The notes beneath the pieces were generated by a model that was not told the origin of the DNA, searched no databases, and saw nothing but the letters and a program-made list of their open reading frames with translations. The translations under genes and the position numbers were made by a program. A stretch of DNA of 64,000 nt from positions 920,179 to 984,178 of the forward strand of contig CACRXP010000160.1 of the NCBI GenBank assembly GCA_902702965.1, read 5' to 3'. This document shows, piece by piece, positions 23,096-35,588 of this stretch. Every line of letters begins with the position of its first letter. The stretch's first letter is position 1. The stretch comes from Spirometra erinaceieuropaei. Its lineage: Eukaryota; Platyhelminthes; Cestoda; Diphyllobothriidea; Diphyllobothriidae.

Positions 23096-26000
23096 CTGTG
23101 GGAGAAAGCGGAAGGGGTGTTTGGGAAAAAGAAACAGCCTGAAAAACGAGCTTGGTAGGGTCATTAGTGCGTGGTAAAAAGTTGTACGCGAGAGACTTAC
23201 ATTAACAGTGCGCAGAGGAAACTGAAAAACTGTGACACTCAGAAAAATGCAACCTCTATGTTCAGTGTATATAATAAAAACTAAATGTTCGTTAAGATTG
23301 ACGTCTATAAAGTCTTCTCTCCTGAGACTAATTTCCTCTATAAAAGAGTGCTCAAGTACATAGGGTTGAGGTCTGGCTGCCTTATAGTCGAATGACGGCA
23401 CTACGACACGACGACCATAAATCGTTACTAAATGGGTTTTCTTACCACCACTGTCTCGCGGTTCGGTTTTAAGTCAAACGGCTAGAGGAGACAACCTCAA
23501 ACAAACAATCCGAGCAAGTTATTGGGGAGCCACCTCTACTCAAAATTCCCAAAAAACCTCGCGAAAAAGCGACGGCGTCCACGGAGACCGATGGGCTCCG
23601 CAGGACTGGCCTGACACTTTGGGCGAACGGTAGACGAGATGGACTATTCGACCTGGAGCGGACCCTTAACTTTAAGTGATGGAATGTGCGAATGTTCTTG
23701 GACCCTGGTACCTAAACTCTGACGACGCGCAGTCTCCACCAGGGCAATGTAGATATATACTGCCTGCCCGCAGCCAAAATTTCCGACTCAGTCCCACAGG
23801 AAGTTAAGGTCCCCGGGGTTAACTCCCACTCTAGCCCACCTTACAGCGACGAATGCACCTCTTCTGGCCAACACGGTGTGGCAATCGCTCTCACAACAAG
23901 CGAATGATGCACTGCCTTCCTAGGAACCCGTCAGGGACCGGCTGGCTGAGAGGACGCTTTAACAATAGATCTGTCTTCTTCGTATAAGCACCAACCTAAG
24001 CCACTGGCCAGCAAAGTAAAGAGACTTGATATTTGTGGCTGTAAAATTGGTCCAACGACTCCCTCGCCGTGATGTTCTGATCGTTGTCAAGGGGTGGAGA
24101 GCCCGGATTGAGCCAGGTGACACTTTAAACAGTAACCTCATAGGCCGCTTTCGGCTTGGCTCTTGATGCGACAAGAATGAGAAAACGCTGAACTTTGCCT
24201 ACCAGAACCCTGTGGTTGTCATCAGCACGTTCTTCTAGATGGAAACATCTGAAAACACGATTTGTAAACGATGGTTACGCTGTCTGCTGAATAGAATATA
24301 TTCTAACCAGTTCGACTTTCCGCAAATGGATCAACGATTACAAATCGATGCGTGTTACTGTAACTGGTAACGCTTACAAATCAGGCTATGTTCTCGTTCA
24401 CGCATGCCTCGAAGTTCACCTTCATCTGCGCCCAGATTTTCGTGTGCAAGACGGCCTGATGTCGCATGACTACAACCAAGCGTGGCAGACGCTCTGAGCG
24501 CAGTTATCCAGTCTCGTTTTACTGGCCGAGTCGAAGGAGAGGGTGGTGGCAAATGGTCATCACTGAAATCCTCAGCCTGCGAGGCATCTGAGAGAATTCT
24601 TGGATTCACTCAGCAGCGTTGCAATGGTTGGTCAGCTCAAGGACTCTACTGACAACTCAGGCTAGGCCCCTCAAAGATGACTCCTTTCGCGAAACTCAAA
24701 ATTGTGACAAAATTGACTAAAAGTGGTCGCAAAAACGCAGTTTAGGCCTCGAGCGTTGATGACATACGAAAGCCTACATTTTCTTGGGCTGATGTGCCCT
24801 GTAGTTGGGTTTTTCAGGTGACACGTTGTAGATGACAACTTCAAACAAATAATCCGGACGGTGTCCGCTCACGCGTATATTCCATATTCCTACGAAATTT
24901 CGTGAAAGTGTTCGGTGTAAGTGGTGGATCACTTGACAACAATGCCGACTGACCCACCGGACTCGGGCTCAACTGTCCAGTCATGCCTGCTTAATGACAA
25001 ACACGCCGAAAATGGTCACTCCAGTCGCTCTCGTTGTTGCTGGAATTTCTGGCAACTTTTTCCGACTTATAAATGTAACGTCGTTGACGCCCAGACAGCC
25101 TCGGAAATCAAGAGACGAAAGAACGATTTAGAAGCATGACGAGGCGGGAAACCATGCGCTAATTGCACAGTTGCTCACATCGGAAAGAAGTGGCCGCTGG
25201 CGAACATTTCGCAAGTTTAATTGCAGAGGGGAAAACGGATGCGGGAATGCTGAGCTGTAAAAGCGGGCGCAGTGAAGTTTTATGAGAGAGCACAAATGTG
25301 TCAGAAGACAAAGAAGACAAGCATTTATGCGGCATAAAACACAACAGGGGAGTTACAGTCTGCAAGGAGAAGCCTTGGCGACGACAACGATTGCGACGGC
25401 GGGTAGTTGTGCCGCTGTTGTAAGCGGGAAGGAGCGCTACGCGAGGTGGACGCAGTCTCTAATCAACCAGGCAAACATGCCCAAGGCCACACCCTCGCAA
25501 CGATGGGCTGTAGAATACAATGCTGGGACGGAACTCGGCCCCAACAGCAGTTCGTCACGACAGAGGGAAAACAATGTTCTGCTCCTGATTCCAAGGAGTA
25601 TTTTCCACGGATCAACGTTTCCAACCAATTTCACGTAGTTAAGGATAACATTGTTATGATCAAAATGGGAATAACGATTACAGATCCGACTGATGACAGG
25701 ACTGAATACATTGTCGAGCGATGCCTTGAAGACTGGACTTGGGGGGCTCACAGATGATCTCATAGGATTAGTAAAAGATGACGAGAGCCGTAACGTTATT
25801 CGCTACCGCACCTAGTGCTCCTTCAAGCGCAAAGCACCGTCGCATTTTTCGACAATATTCCTCGATGTTGTGAGTGTTTCGTAATTAGTATACATTTTTA
25901 GACTAAGTGTCGAGAAATACACAAAAAGTTACCAAAAGGTATTCTTTAAGAGAATTGATCACATTTTTACACAGTCTTTGATACTGTTTTTCAATATCCT

Positions 26001-26885
26001 TTTTTCGACAAAAAGCGTTCAGAACCATATGTAAATACGAACATATAATATTTTTTTGAAAATATTGGATTTCAAATAGCTGCTTAAGTCCCGTGCGCAT
26101 TCGATAAATATACTTAGATTGAGATTACCTGAACACTATTTTGGATCTCTTGAGGCAGGCCTGTCCCTTCGGTTAATAATTTGTCAGAAACGCGGTCACA
26201 ATATTAAATAATATGTACTTTATGGAAACTTGTAAATTAAAACGTGCCACAAGTTAGTGTGGGCACTAATCTAGACAAAGCCTATTGCTTAGTCATTAGG
26301 AGTCGTCGCTGATGCGCCCGACGCATGGTGGTTGTGTGCGCCCAGTGCATTAAGGCCTACTACCAAGTAACAAGAAACAAATTCCGTTTAGAGGGTGATT
26401 CCTATGTCGTCATCTCTAGCGCTCTTTGGTACCACGTTTTCCCCTATACTCTGTTTAGCCGATAAGCTGGTATCTGCAGCAAGCGCTGGCAGAGCACTCC
26501 AATGTGACAGTTTGCCGTTAACATGCTCTTATGTATTTTGGCCACACCGACGACATCCAGGTGTTGGCGAGCTCCCTCATTGAAAAACGACGAAAGGGGT
26601 TTAAGATATGTGCAAATGCGGCCGCGGTGTGTGAAGTCATTGGGCTAAGGGGCAGTTTCTGCTGCCTTGATTTGAATGTTCTGTGAAACGGTTAACGCAG
26701 GAACTAAGTCGACTGGCGGATCACACATGAACACGTAACCTACGCTTAGATTAGTCGAAAACTCTGCAATCGGCGCGTGATCGGCCGGAAGTTCAAACTG
26801 TTAGGATACAGGGGTTTCCGCCAAGCCATTTCTTCTACACGGATTTGAGACAAGGGTATGTTCTCAGAAGTTATTCATTGGTTGA

Positions 26886-27229
26886 AAGGTAGGACGGATT
26901 TATGTGGTCCCTTAAACAGGACATGGGAATAGGAACGCCTCGTTCAAGTAATAAAGGTGGATATGCGCATAATTCCGGAAAGAGCAAAATACTCCCGCGT
27001 CTGTTGCTAGTGCGGAAGTGGTGTATCCTGGCGTGCTCTCTAATGATGGGGGTTTTGTCAACAAACTCCAGAAATGCGGTGGTGTTTTGTCTGGAGCCAA
27101 CGACTGCAGTGAATGGTAGGGCTGACTTATGTGGCCCCCCCTTAAACAAGGCATGGGAATAGGTACGCACCGTCCAAGTAATAAAGGCGGACCAACGCAT
27201 TATTTCGGAAAGGGTTAAAGTATTCCCGT
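26886..27229. repeat. Duplicated ~115-bp unit
   Basis: Units at about 26,886-26,998 and 27,111-27,229 are direct repeats: both have GGnCTTAAACA, CATGGGAATAGG, CAAGTAATAAAGG and TCCGGAAAG/TTCGGAAAG. A related piece in inverse orientation (CTATTCCCATGTCCCGTTAA) lies at 27,387-27,406, so the second unit and this piece could be ends of one element enclosing the telomere-like array. Confidence 0.75.
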
Positions 27230-27289
27230 GCCCTGACCACGGCCACCACCATAACCATAAACTTAGTCCTGACTTACCTTGCCGTTAAC

Positions 27290-27345
27290 TTTAAATCTAG
27301 CCTTAAACCTAATCCCTAACCTAACCCTAAACCTAACTCTAATTT
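27290..27345. repeat. Telomere-like (CCCTAA)n degenerate array
   Basis: CCTTAAACCTAATCCCTAAC continues as CTAACCCTAAACCTAACTCT. On the minus strand this is decayed TTAGGG, the telomere unit of most animals including flatworms. It lies between the 26.9-27.2 kb duplicated units and an inverted copy of their end. Confidence 0.8.
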
Positions 27346-27787
27346 CACTGGAATTGGCTCAAAGCCACCCTATTGCAGGCGGTTTCTATTCCCATGTCCC
27401 GTTAAAAATCTTTGCTGGATGGTGCAAGCACTTTATGCTGCGAATTTTCTCTTCGGAAGTCAATCAGGAGCACACCCTCCTTACTATCCGGCCAAAATGT
27501 ATCGGTCAGTTAGTGGCGAAATTGGCCAAAAAATTGCTTGAATTCGGCCCTGGCTGAGGAGGCTTGGACACGGATGGATGTAATGGAGGCCGGCCTCAAG
27601 TGCAGTCCTGGCCTTGCTGTCTACGTGACTGGTGTACCACCTAGCTCAGTTTCGTCCAGAAGTCTGCCTTTGATCGAATATAAAGGAAGGCGATCCTTCG
27701 TAAAGCGGTGCGCCCTCAAAATGTGGTAAGATGAGTCCGCAATTATGAATCCGGCGGCAAGTAAAATAAAGAAAGTGCAGCGACTGT

Positions 27788-28716
27788 TCTCATGAAATAT
27801 TAACCGAAATTCGGGAATGCGTCTTCAGTTGGGAAAAATTTCCTAGACGGGGTTGTAAGCATGACTATATTGTGACATAATCTCGTGATATCTCACACAC
27901 CGCATGATGTTGGCTTCTGAATGTACTTCATTTCGGCCGCCTGTAAAAACCGCTACGTAAGCAGTATGCATTTTATCCATTGATTTTGACGCCCTTGTGA
28001 ATCTAAATATATTTCCCAGGAAAATTCCATAAACATATTCTTTCTCGTACAAATTTGATAGCAAATCATGTCTTCTTTAAATTTTGTAATGAAAGAAATG
28101 GAGTCTTTTAAAAATGTCTCTCCATTCCCGAATGATTTCAAACTCGATCTGCTGTTGCATTTTTGCTTATGATTTCCACTCTACAAGCTGTATACTTTAA
28201 TGTAAATAGAAACATACATTGCTTTATGCCGCTAAGAAATTATTAAATGACGCCTATAAGATGTCGCGACGGGTGTAGACTATGCTGTATACTTAGTGAG
28301 GGGCATCTTTAAATAGACGGATACGATGCTATTAGAATGGACGTAGCAGTCTTAAAAATCTCATAATCAGAAACTTTTTTAGAACCGAAAGATACCTTTC
28401 TTTCGAACATAAAATTCGACGAAGACGTGATTTGCTACCAAATGAGTGTAAGAAATTATACTTTTATGGAAGTCTTCCATAAAATATGTTTAAATTCACA
28501 AGGGCGTCGAAGATCGATGGAAAAAATGCGTACTACTAAAATAGTCATTTTTTATCGGGAGCAGTTTGCGTAGGCGGCCTAAAAGAAGTGCGTTCAAAAT
28601 CCAACGCCGCGAAGTACCACAGTATTATGCCGCAAGATAGAAAATATTACGGCCCTACCAGGGTAAACCTTCCTAATCGAAAACGCATTTCAGAATTTCG
28701 GTTAACATTTCATGAG
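27788..28716. mobile_element. Foldback element, copy B
   Basis: About 930 bp. The left arm (27,788 to about 28,135) begins TCTCATGAAATATTAACCGA; the right arm (about 28,362-28,716) ends CGGTTAACATTTCATGAGA. The arms share TCAAATTCG/CGAATTTGA-like and AAAACC/GGTTTT landmarks with copies A and E. The centre has no open frame of note. Confidence 0.82.
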
Positions 28717-30204
28717 ATCGGTCACTGACTATGCGTCTGCCTAGCTCGACTTCCTGAAGTAACAAAAAGTATCAGTATGAACACAAGAACCTGAATTGCA
28801 TTTTTGGGAGGATAGGGGAGATCTGCATCAATAGTCCAATCAGCAGGTGGCTAGCAACAGGCTGAAACACAGCAACATCAGCGTACACTAACAAGGGTGT
28901 GCTGACGGAAAAATTGACACATTCACTGAGGTTATCTTTTGTACAACATTTTCTTCTTCAAATGTGGATTGCGAAGCCGGCTTCTCCTTCATTGTCATAA
29001 ACGTAACGACGCGAAAGTTATGGCAGGGCATTTTCCGTAAGATTTTACGACAGCTTTTACGTATGCTAATGCTGCAAATCTAGGATGCATCAAATAGACC
29101 TACAAGCCCCAGCCACATAATAGCATGTACTTGCCCGAATTTTCTTATCAAGCATTTCGATAGCAATATAAATGTACACGCCTGAAGAGAATTCGTCGAA
29201 AGCAAACGTATGCTCGCCAAACTGTCTTTTGAAAGTGCGGAAAGTCAAGGAACATAAGTAAAAAAAAGCAGACAAGCGCAGAACTCCTCAAAGAAAATTC
29301 TGAAATAGAGTAGACTAACCATAGAAAGTAAAGAACGGTCGCTTCAATCATCCTACTCCGAACTAACATCGTTAGTCCGATAAAAACAGCTCACTTAACT
29401 ACGACAGTCAACAAATCAGAATAATCGCCGCGGCGGTAGAAGGAAATCGGTGTTTGAAGGAGAAATATCTATGCTAAAACAATGACGACAAAAAGAGTGT
29501 TTGGAACGAGTTTTCAAATTAAGGGTAGACTAGTAGGAAGCGGAGTTTACCGATCCGAACGTCAACATTGGGAATCGGATTTCAAGTATTTCTTGTCGAA
29601 GAGCAATTTCCCAAGTCACGACTGTGAGCACGTCGCAATAATGGAAAAGTGCGACTAGTTTTTTATAGTGTGGATCCGAACTGGTATGATTTTAATCCTT
29701 CTTCGCAATCCGATGTGCAGTTGACCTTTCGGCGTCAAATCGACTGCTGATGGGGTTTGACACATTGGTTTACATGGTCCAAAGCCGCCGTCTAGAGCGT
29801 GAAACAGCAAAATTTTCACATACGATTCCTTACCTATTACTACCGACGAAGACGCACTTCATCACACGATTGTTTTCGAGTGCGAAGATGCCAATGAGTA
29901 GTGACAGTAGGTGGCTGAATGCGCGCAAACAGCATAGGCAAGAGGGAGAGACCTGGCAGGTGTTTTTTGGGGCTCCTGGAACAGACCTCCAGTCCCGTTT
30001 TCATGGTTCTTCATATATCTAACCAGATTAGTGGTGCTTTTACTTGGCTGGTAACCATGTCCCCATATGATGGAAATTTAGGTGGTAGCCGGGCCTTTTC
30101 ACGTGAACCTTGATACAAAGACGGATTTCATTATTATTTTCGGCTACTTGTCTCGCTTTGACCCATCGTGGCCCCTTGTGAGCCCAATAAACGTGATACA
30201 GTGG

Positions 30205-30380
30205 CTAATTCAGTAAGGCACGGGAAAATGGTTTCCCCGCATTACAGGCTGCCTTGGGCCAAACTCCAAGGGAGGGGGAGAAAGGTAGGGTTAGTGTTAG
30301 GGTTAGAGTTAGAACACAGGAATAGGCACTCCCCTGGAATTTAATGCAAGGCCACTTGTAGTACGGGAAACTATTCTCCT
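30205..30380. repeat. Telomere-like fragment in a MITE-like unit
   Basis: GTAGGGTTAGTGTTAGGGTT and GAGTTAG at about 30,284-30,312 form a decayed TTAGGG array. It is flanked by GGCACGGGAAA on the left and GTACGGGAAACTATTCTCC on the right, and by ACACAGGAATAGGCAC, which resembles the CATGGGAATAGG end seen at 26.9-27.4 kb. Likely one more member of that family. Confidence 0.6.
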
Positions 30381-31439
30381 GTCCAACCATTAGTTACCAT
30401 TCTTGACAATTTTCCCGCAATTACAGTGCGGCAAAGATCATGTGGATTATTCCCAAATGTGCCCAGCATCCGTATTACGCCTCTGAACGAAGTCCGTAAT
30501 CCAGGTAACAGTTTAGGCGATCGAGATGAACGCGAGCACATAGTTTTCCAACAATAGTGTGGAGGGAAATACACCGATGATTATCCTACACCTGCCGGCT
30601 TCAGCATCTTGGTCGGGTTTTCAACAATGAGGCCGTTGTTTGCATCGCGGATATTCACTCAGTGCAGAGGATCTCCACTGATTTTACGTGGGAACCGGCA
30701 GAGGTTTCGAGTGTGGTTAACATTTGAGGCCTGTTCCGTGAACGTCGGCGTTCTGGTCAAATAACTTTTGTGGTCTACTCTGGTCGGCTTTGCAGTCATT
30801 GTATGGAAGTGGCGGAAGGTATAGTCATGGAAGGAAATTTAGTCAGTCATCTTTTTTATCCATAGCTGGAGTACACTGTGTGAAGAGACAGATGCTCAGA
30901 CTTTGAAAAACGGTCAGAATTTGCACAGGTACGTTACATTAACCTTGTTTAAATAAGACCAAGTATTACTGTAACCCATTGAATACTTAAACTCTTTGTG
31001 CCTCAGGAGATACTTGCAAAAGCGACAAGCGGACGGGCTCGATGGAGAGATGAGAGTCCTAGATGTTGATGCGAATGTTATTTATTGAGCCTTTTTTACG
31101 TTCTGCGAATCCTGCCCAGTCTTTGACGATCATTTAGTTCCTTCATGATACTTACACGGCTCTGAGGGAAGTAAACGAGGTGGCATCCTTCGAAATATGG
31201 TCCTGTAAGTGTTTTACTCCTGGGGCTCCAAGGCTACGTTTTTGAAGCCCCTGCGACTTGTCAAAGCACGTCTTCTGGCTCCAATTGTGAATATTACTTG
31301 ACTACTGGGTGAAAGTCTGGAGGACCTACCAACTAGGATCGAAGATAACATCAGGCTGCAATGTGAGTATAAGCGTGGGTTGGATAAATGTGAACCAATA
31401 AGCAATGGGATCCGCATTTGCAGTCAGTGACCGATCACA

Positions 31440-31795
31440 TAAAATAATAGCCGAGATTTTTAAATGCGTTTTGGATTAGGAAGGATTACCTAAGTGTGGT
31501 TGTAATATTGATTATTAGGCAGCATAATTCTATAACATTTCGGACTCGCCAGGATGTTAGCTTTTGAAAGCACTTCTTTTCGACCTCCTGTATAAACCTT
31601 GCTCCGTAAAAGAATGGCTAGTTAAACAGTATGTATTTTTCACAGTGATTTTAGATGGCTTTATAAATTCAAACATGTTTTGCAGAAAACATTCACAAAA
31701 AATTGTTTTCTATTACTCATTCGGCAGCAAATCACGTCGTCTTCACACTTTATGGACACCAATTCCTTTTAAACTTGTACTAAACCGCGGCCCTC
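31440..31795. mobile_element. Foldback element, half-copy C
   Basis: A single arm, starting near AAATGCGTTTTGGATTAGGA and running to CTTTTAAACTTG. It includes CATAATTCTATAACATTTCG, GGCAGCAAATCACGTCGTCT and other blocks found in copies A, B and E. The opposite arm is missing, so this is a truncated or solo copy. Confidence 0.75.
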
Positions 31796-32151
31796 CTGTA
31801 GGTCTAATCTGCCATTTTGGCACTTTACGCTAGCAATATATTAGCTGTATTACGTTGGACGCGTTAACTTACCACATTTGTCGATGCACGAGGGAAAAGA
31901 TGGGAGAATAGCAGTCACTTTCAGTTAGGTATACATGAATTATAATGAAATTTTCATAACTTTGGAGCTTCTGGCAAGAAACACCAATGCCTTACTTCAA
32001 TAACATTACTTGCAACACAGAACTTCAGCACTCGCTTGCATGCAAACACCTAATCACTCTTCCATCGTGGTCGTAAAATAGTAAGCTGTTCCAAATGATG
32101 GACAGACTGAGGCATGTTCAAATTTAAACAATTAGCCTTTCCAAAGCCCAC

Positions 32152-32518
32152 CTTGAAGAAGTTGGTTTGACAGGCCTGTATAAGACGAGGGAGAACGATA
32201 GTGGGTGGGGACGCGGTGGTGGTGGCTGCGTTCGGCTTAACTGCTGCAGAAGTCGTCTCCTTATTGCGATGCTCCCGCACGCAAAAGGTGGCATGGTAGG
32301 GCTGTCCGCGGAAGACCGGATCGTGATCATTTATGTCCTCCAAAAGAAGCCGCACGACGCCTACCCCGACCCGGTTACTTGAGATTTCACGGGCTAACAC
32401 ACGGAGGGTGATGTTTGGACCCTCCTTCTCTCGATGCAACTGGCCTTCTCCCGTAGCAAACAGGGCACCCGTCGCCGGCTCTACCACCAGTCCAGGCACT
32501 GGATTTAGTATCTCGAAA
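32152..32518 (-). CDS. Cadherin exon 6 (EC6 end, EC7 start)
   Basis: Encodes residues 736-858. The acceptor is CTCTTTCGCAG. The chosen donor is TTCAAG|GTGGGC, leaving in phase 0. EC6 ends EILNPVPGLVVEPATGALF, LHREKEGPNITLRVLARE, and EDINDHDPVF, a near-canonical linker. EC7 begins RGQPYHATFCVREHRNK, then runs through an alanine/threonine/proline-rich insert before FFK. The next exon continues VEAVDPDGGPVSYSL, which fits the A'-B strand of EC7. The 3' end is the least certain junction of the gene: a donor nearer FCVRE or a missed small exon would also be possible, though this one keeps the frame. Confidence 0.8.
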
Positions 32519-35259
32519 CTGCGAAAGAGGCGTAAAGAAAGATAATCAGGTTCGAAGAGTAGGGCAAGAGCGGCAAAATGAGCCGCCGGGCGGCATAAGC
32601 ATGGTTATTTTCGCGGTATGTTAAAAATCAGGTTGCTACTGGCGATCACGAGCAAACCCGTCGTTCCGGAGGTGGAATTGACGGCTGTCGACTGCATTGT
32701 CTTTCCCGGGCAGCCTATCCAGCCAGCAAAAAAGGTTAATATGGTTTTCTTTTTACATAGAATGTGCTATGATAAGCCATTGTCTGCCTGAAGTTGCATC
32801 CGACATAAAGACTATGGCATCGTAAGCGATCATCCACAACACAGAGCAGTTTGTTTATACCGCACATATTTTTCTAGCAAAAAAAACCCCTGCAAATAGG
32901 AAGCTGAAAATAAATAATAGCCCTAATTGGGACGTGAATGGCTTCCCAGGAAGTCAGGTATGCCGTCGGCCCTATGCTGGCACGTGACCGTGCCTCCATC
33001 ACAATTTTAAATTGTCTAAATTGCCACTCATTAGCGAGTGTTAGTAAAGGACACAGTTGGCATCGAAAAGTCTCCCACGGACTGGCCTAACTAGGCGGTT
33101 AAAGAGGAGTCCAAAAAAATAAAAAGCGGAACAGTTAAGTATAATGCAGAAGTAAAAACAATAGCAAAAACTCGCAACAACTATTCAAAACGAGCAGAAG
33201 CTCTCCAGGTATGGTGAAAAACAAACAAGCCCCCTCGAGGGACTGGACTGTTCATCAACTGTCGAATCGGAAATATAGTCGGACTTATAGCCACCCCTTC
33301 CGCCAGGCTACTACTTGTTGAGCTGAGCCAAAAAGGGATCAACACTGGCTCCTGTCATGTGCTGGTGGAGTTACATTGATTCCTATTGGCAGATGTGCGT
33401 GTGTCACAAATAGATGGAGCCTTCTACGCCAGGCCAGACACGGCGACCAACCGTGTTACCAGTCCGCGGAAATGCTCAAACGGTCCATTGGTGCGTGAGG
33501 CGGGAAGAGAGTCTGATCTCGCGCTTTTATTTGTACGGACACTAGTTTTTTTATAACAAACGAGGCCAATGTAGGAGAGAGCAATGACAGACCGGAGGAA
33601 GAGAGCACGCACTAATAAAACAACAGGTTAATGGTTAAATGGTAGAAAGAGGAGTTGAATGTTGAATTTAGTACTACTTCTACTTAGATATTATTGGGTG
33701 CGAGGATACTAGGAAAGGCTGAGGGGCTAGTTATATCGAGATATCGGGAAAAGATATTTAATGAGCAAGAATTTCAAGCAATACAACGGCGAGAAAATGA
33801 CACGCCGAAAAACACCCCTATAATATGTAGCCTGGAGGACTAATTCAGTGGATGGGGAGCAGCTATAAGCCAGTTCAAGTGGAAATATTTTTAAAGTTAA
33901 CTTGTTTAAAATTTAGACGTAGATTTCTTTAACGGCAGCTTTGGCCATTCGGTCTTACAAATTCAACCCTCTGGCCAACTTTTGCTTAGAAAAATTACGC
34001 AATCTGCGGATTTAAAGAGGGCATTGTCGCACATTCATTTCCGGACTTACCAATATTTCCAACACCGCCCTTTCACGTGCCAGTTGGAAGGGAAATCACC
34101 CAAAGTCGGCATTTTCAGTTTTTGTTCTACGGAGTTCTTCCCCACATTGTGCACAACGCGTTTGCAAAGCTGTGCATAGCACGCGGATCCCGTATCGGAA
34201 TGAATAGGGAGTTGCCTAGCCTAGTAGAAGATCCCAGTCCGAGTCCTGATTTGCCAATTATGTCGTACTAACGCTTATCGGATGGTGTTAGGAGATAACT
34301 CACCATTATTCCTACCCAATGCATGGCTCGTGCGTCAGGCTCGATGAGGATTAGCACGAGCCGGGGGGAAATGATGACTTTAGCATGAATTGGGTTCCAG
34401 AGAGGAAAACCTGAGTGGCAACGAGTGCCCTCTCTTGGCCTTCCAATCCCGGTAGTATTCTCGTGGCAGGACTAGGCCAAGACGACTATACAGTGACTGA
34501 CTGCTCGGCCCAATCCCTCGCGTGCCAAACGCACGTGCTAATCCCCAACCGGCACAAACCAGGCTCCACTCATTCGTATATCTAACCAGTGAAAGTTGCC
34601 AGAGGGCTAAAGTAAGAAGGGGAACCTTATGGCCGGACTCTCGTTCCCGGGGATCGAATTAAACAGCCATCTCGCAACCTTCTAAACCACGAGATGCGTT
34701 AGCTCAGAGAGCATCAGACTTAGTACGATCAGAAGATTTCGCGGCAGGATCGTTGTCGCTCGATCTCTGCTTTGCCCATGGGTTGCCAGTGGTAAAACTA
34801 AGTCAAGAGGACTACAGGTGGGATCTGTCGCAACGGGATTTCGCCTCCATCCTAAGCGCGCAACGCGCATTCGGGTTTCTCACGCCAGCTTGAACAGACT
34901 ACGCTCTTGGATTGTTGGTTCCCGCTTTCGCCGGCACATGGGGTGTAAGCGGAGGTTTGGGGCGATGCCACAGTCACCTGGCTACAATAATATGCTCAGT
35001 ATTTCGTGTGTTTTTCTTCCTCTTCCTGTCTTAATTAGTTGGAATGTAGGCCCCCTGCATGCAGAACTGGCTCTGGTTACCTAAGAAGGCTTGGGCATTG
35101 CTTTCGCAACGTAGGTAAACGTTTGGTAGATCCTTAAATCGAATTCATCGGCTGAAAGCAACACTATAAATAGGACAACGACGACCAGCACGGGAGGTAG
35201 TACGGAATACTGTGAAAAAAACAGAATCAGAAGCCCCAGCAGAAAAATGGTTTACTCAC
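32519..35259. other. Intron between exons 5 and 6
   Basis: About 2.7 kb. Nothing coding is recognised. 34,300-34,700 contains a possible, weak tRNA-like motif on the minus strand (AATTCGATCCCCGGG). No repeats shared with the other introns were noticed. Confidence 0.75.
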
Positions 35260-35588
35260 TGGTAGGTTTCCGAGGGGAGTGCGTTACGGACGTGCAACTG
35301 ACCCAGGTAATGTGGTGCCGAACTGGTGAAATGTTCTATCAGAGAGATGTTGAGACCGGTCTCCGGTTCAACGACCAGCCGCTTAGCTGACGGCAAACGC
35401 ACAAACACAGAGACATTGTGGAGGGCGGTGTGAACGGTGCTCTGGTCGGTGGCCTCGATTTGCAGTTGAAATTGACGCTCTTCGGGACTCTTCGAAGTGG
35501 CTAGAGACTCGCTGACGAGGAGACGACCAGTCCTCGGCTCCATGTGGAAGTAGCCCGCTATGTTGCCAGAAGAAATCCGATAGGTGAC
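35260..35588 (-). CDS. Cadherin exon 5 (EC5, EC6 start)
   Basis: Encodes residues 627-735 plus two bases. The acceptor is ATCCTCCCAG, the donor CTACCA|GTGAGT; it enters in phase 0 and leaves in phase 2. EC5 continues VTYRISSGNIAGYFHMEPRTGRLLV and FQLQIEATDQSTVHTALHNVS. Its linker (LPSAKRLVVEPETG) has no DxNDN motif, so the EC5-EC6 joint is predicted to lack calcium. EC6 starts LNISLIEHFTSSAPHYLGQLHV. The split codon becomes histidine with the next exon (ETYHFEIL). Confidence 0.91.

Larger units (their letters stand above)
23096..32151. other. Intron between exons 6 and 7 (about 9 kb)
   Basis: The largest intron. It contains the duplicated unit at 26.9-27.2 kb, telomere-like elements at 27.2-27.4 and 30.2-30.4 kb, foldback copy B and half-copy C. 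23,400-26,880 and 28,720-30,200 show no identifiable gene or repeat, only scattered short open frames. Confidence 0.8.

Noticed and set aside
22397..23401. A 334-residue minus-strand frame taken as one coding unit
   Set aside because: Only 22,588-23,095 is exon. The sequence outside is intron with a clear acceptor (TTTCTCCCACAG) and donor (CCG|GTATGT) that join neighbouring exons in frame.
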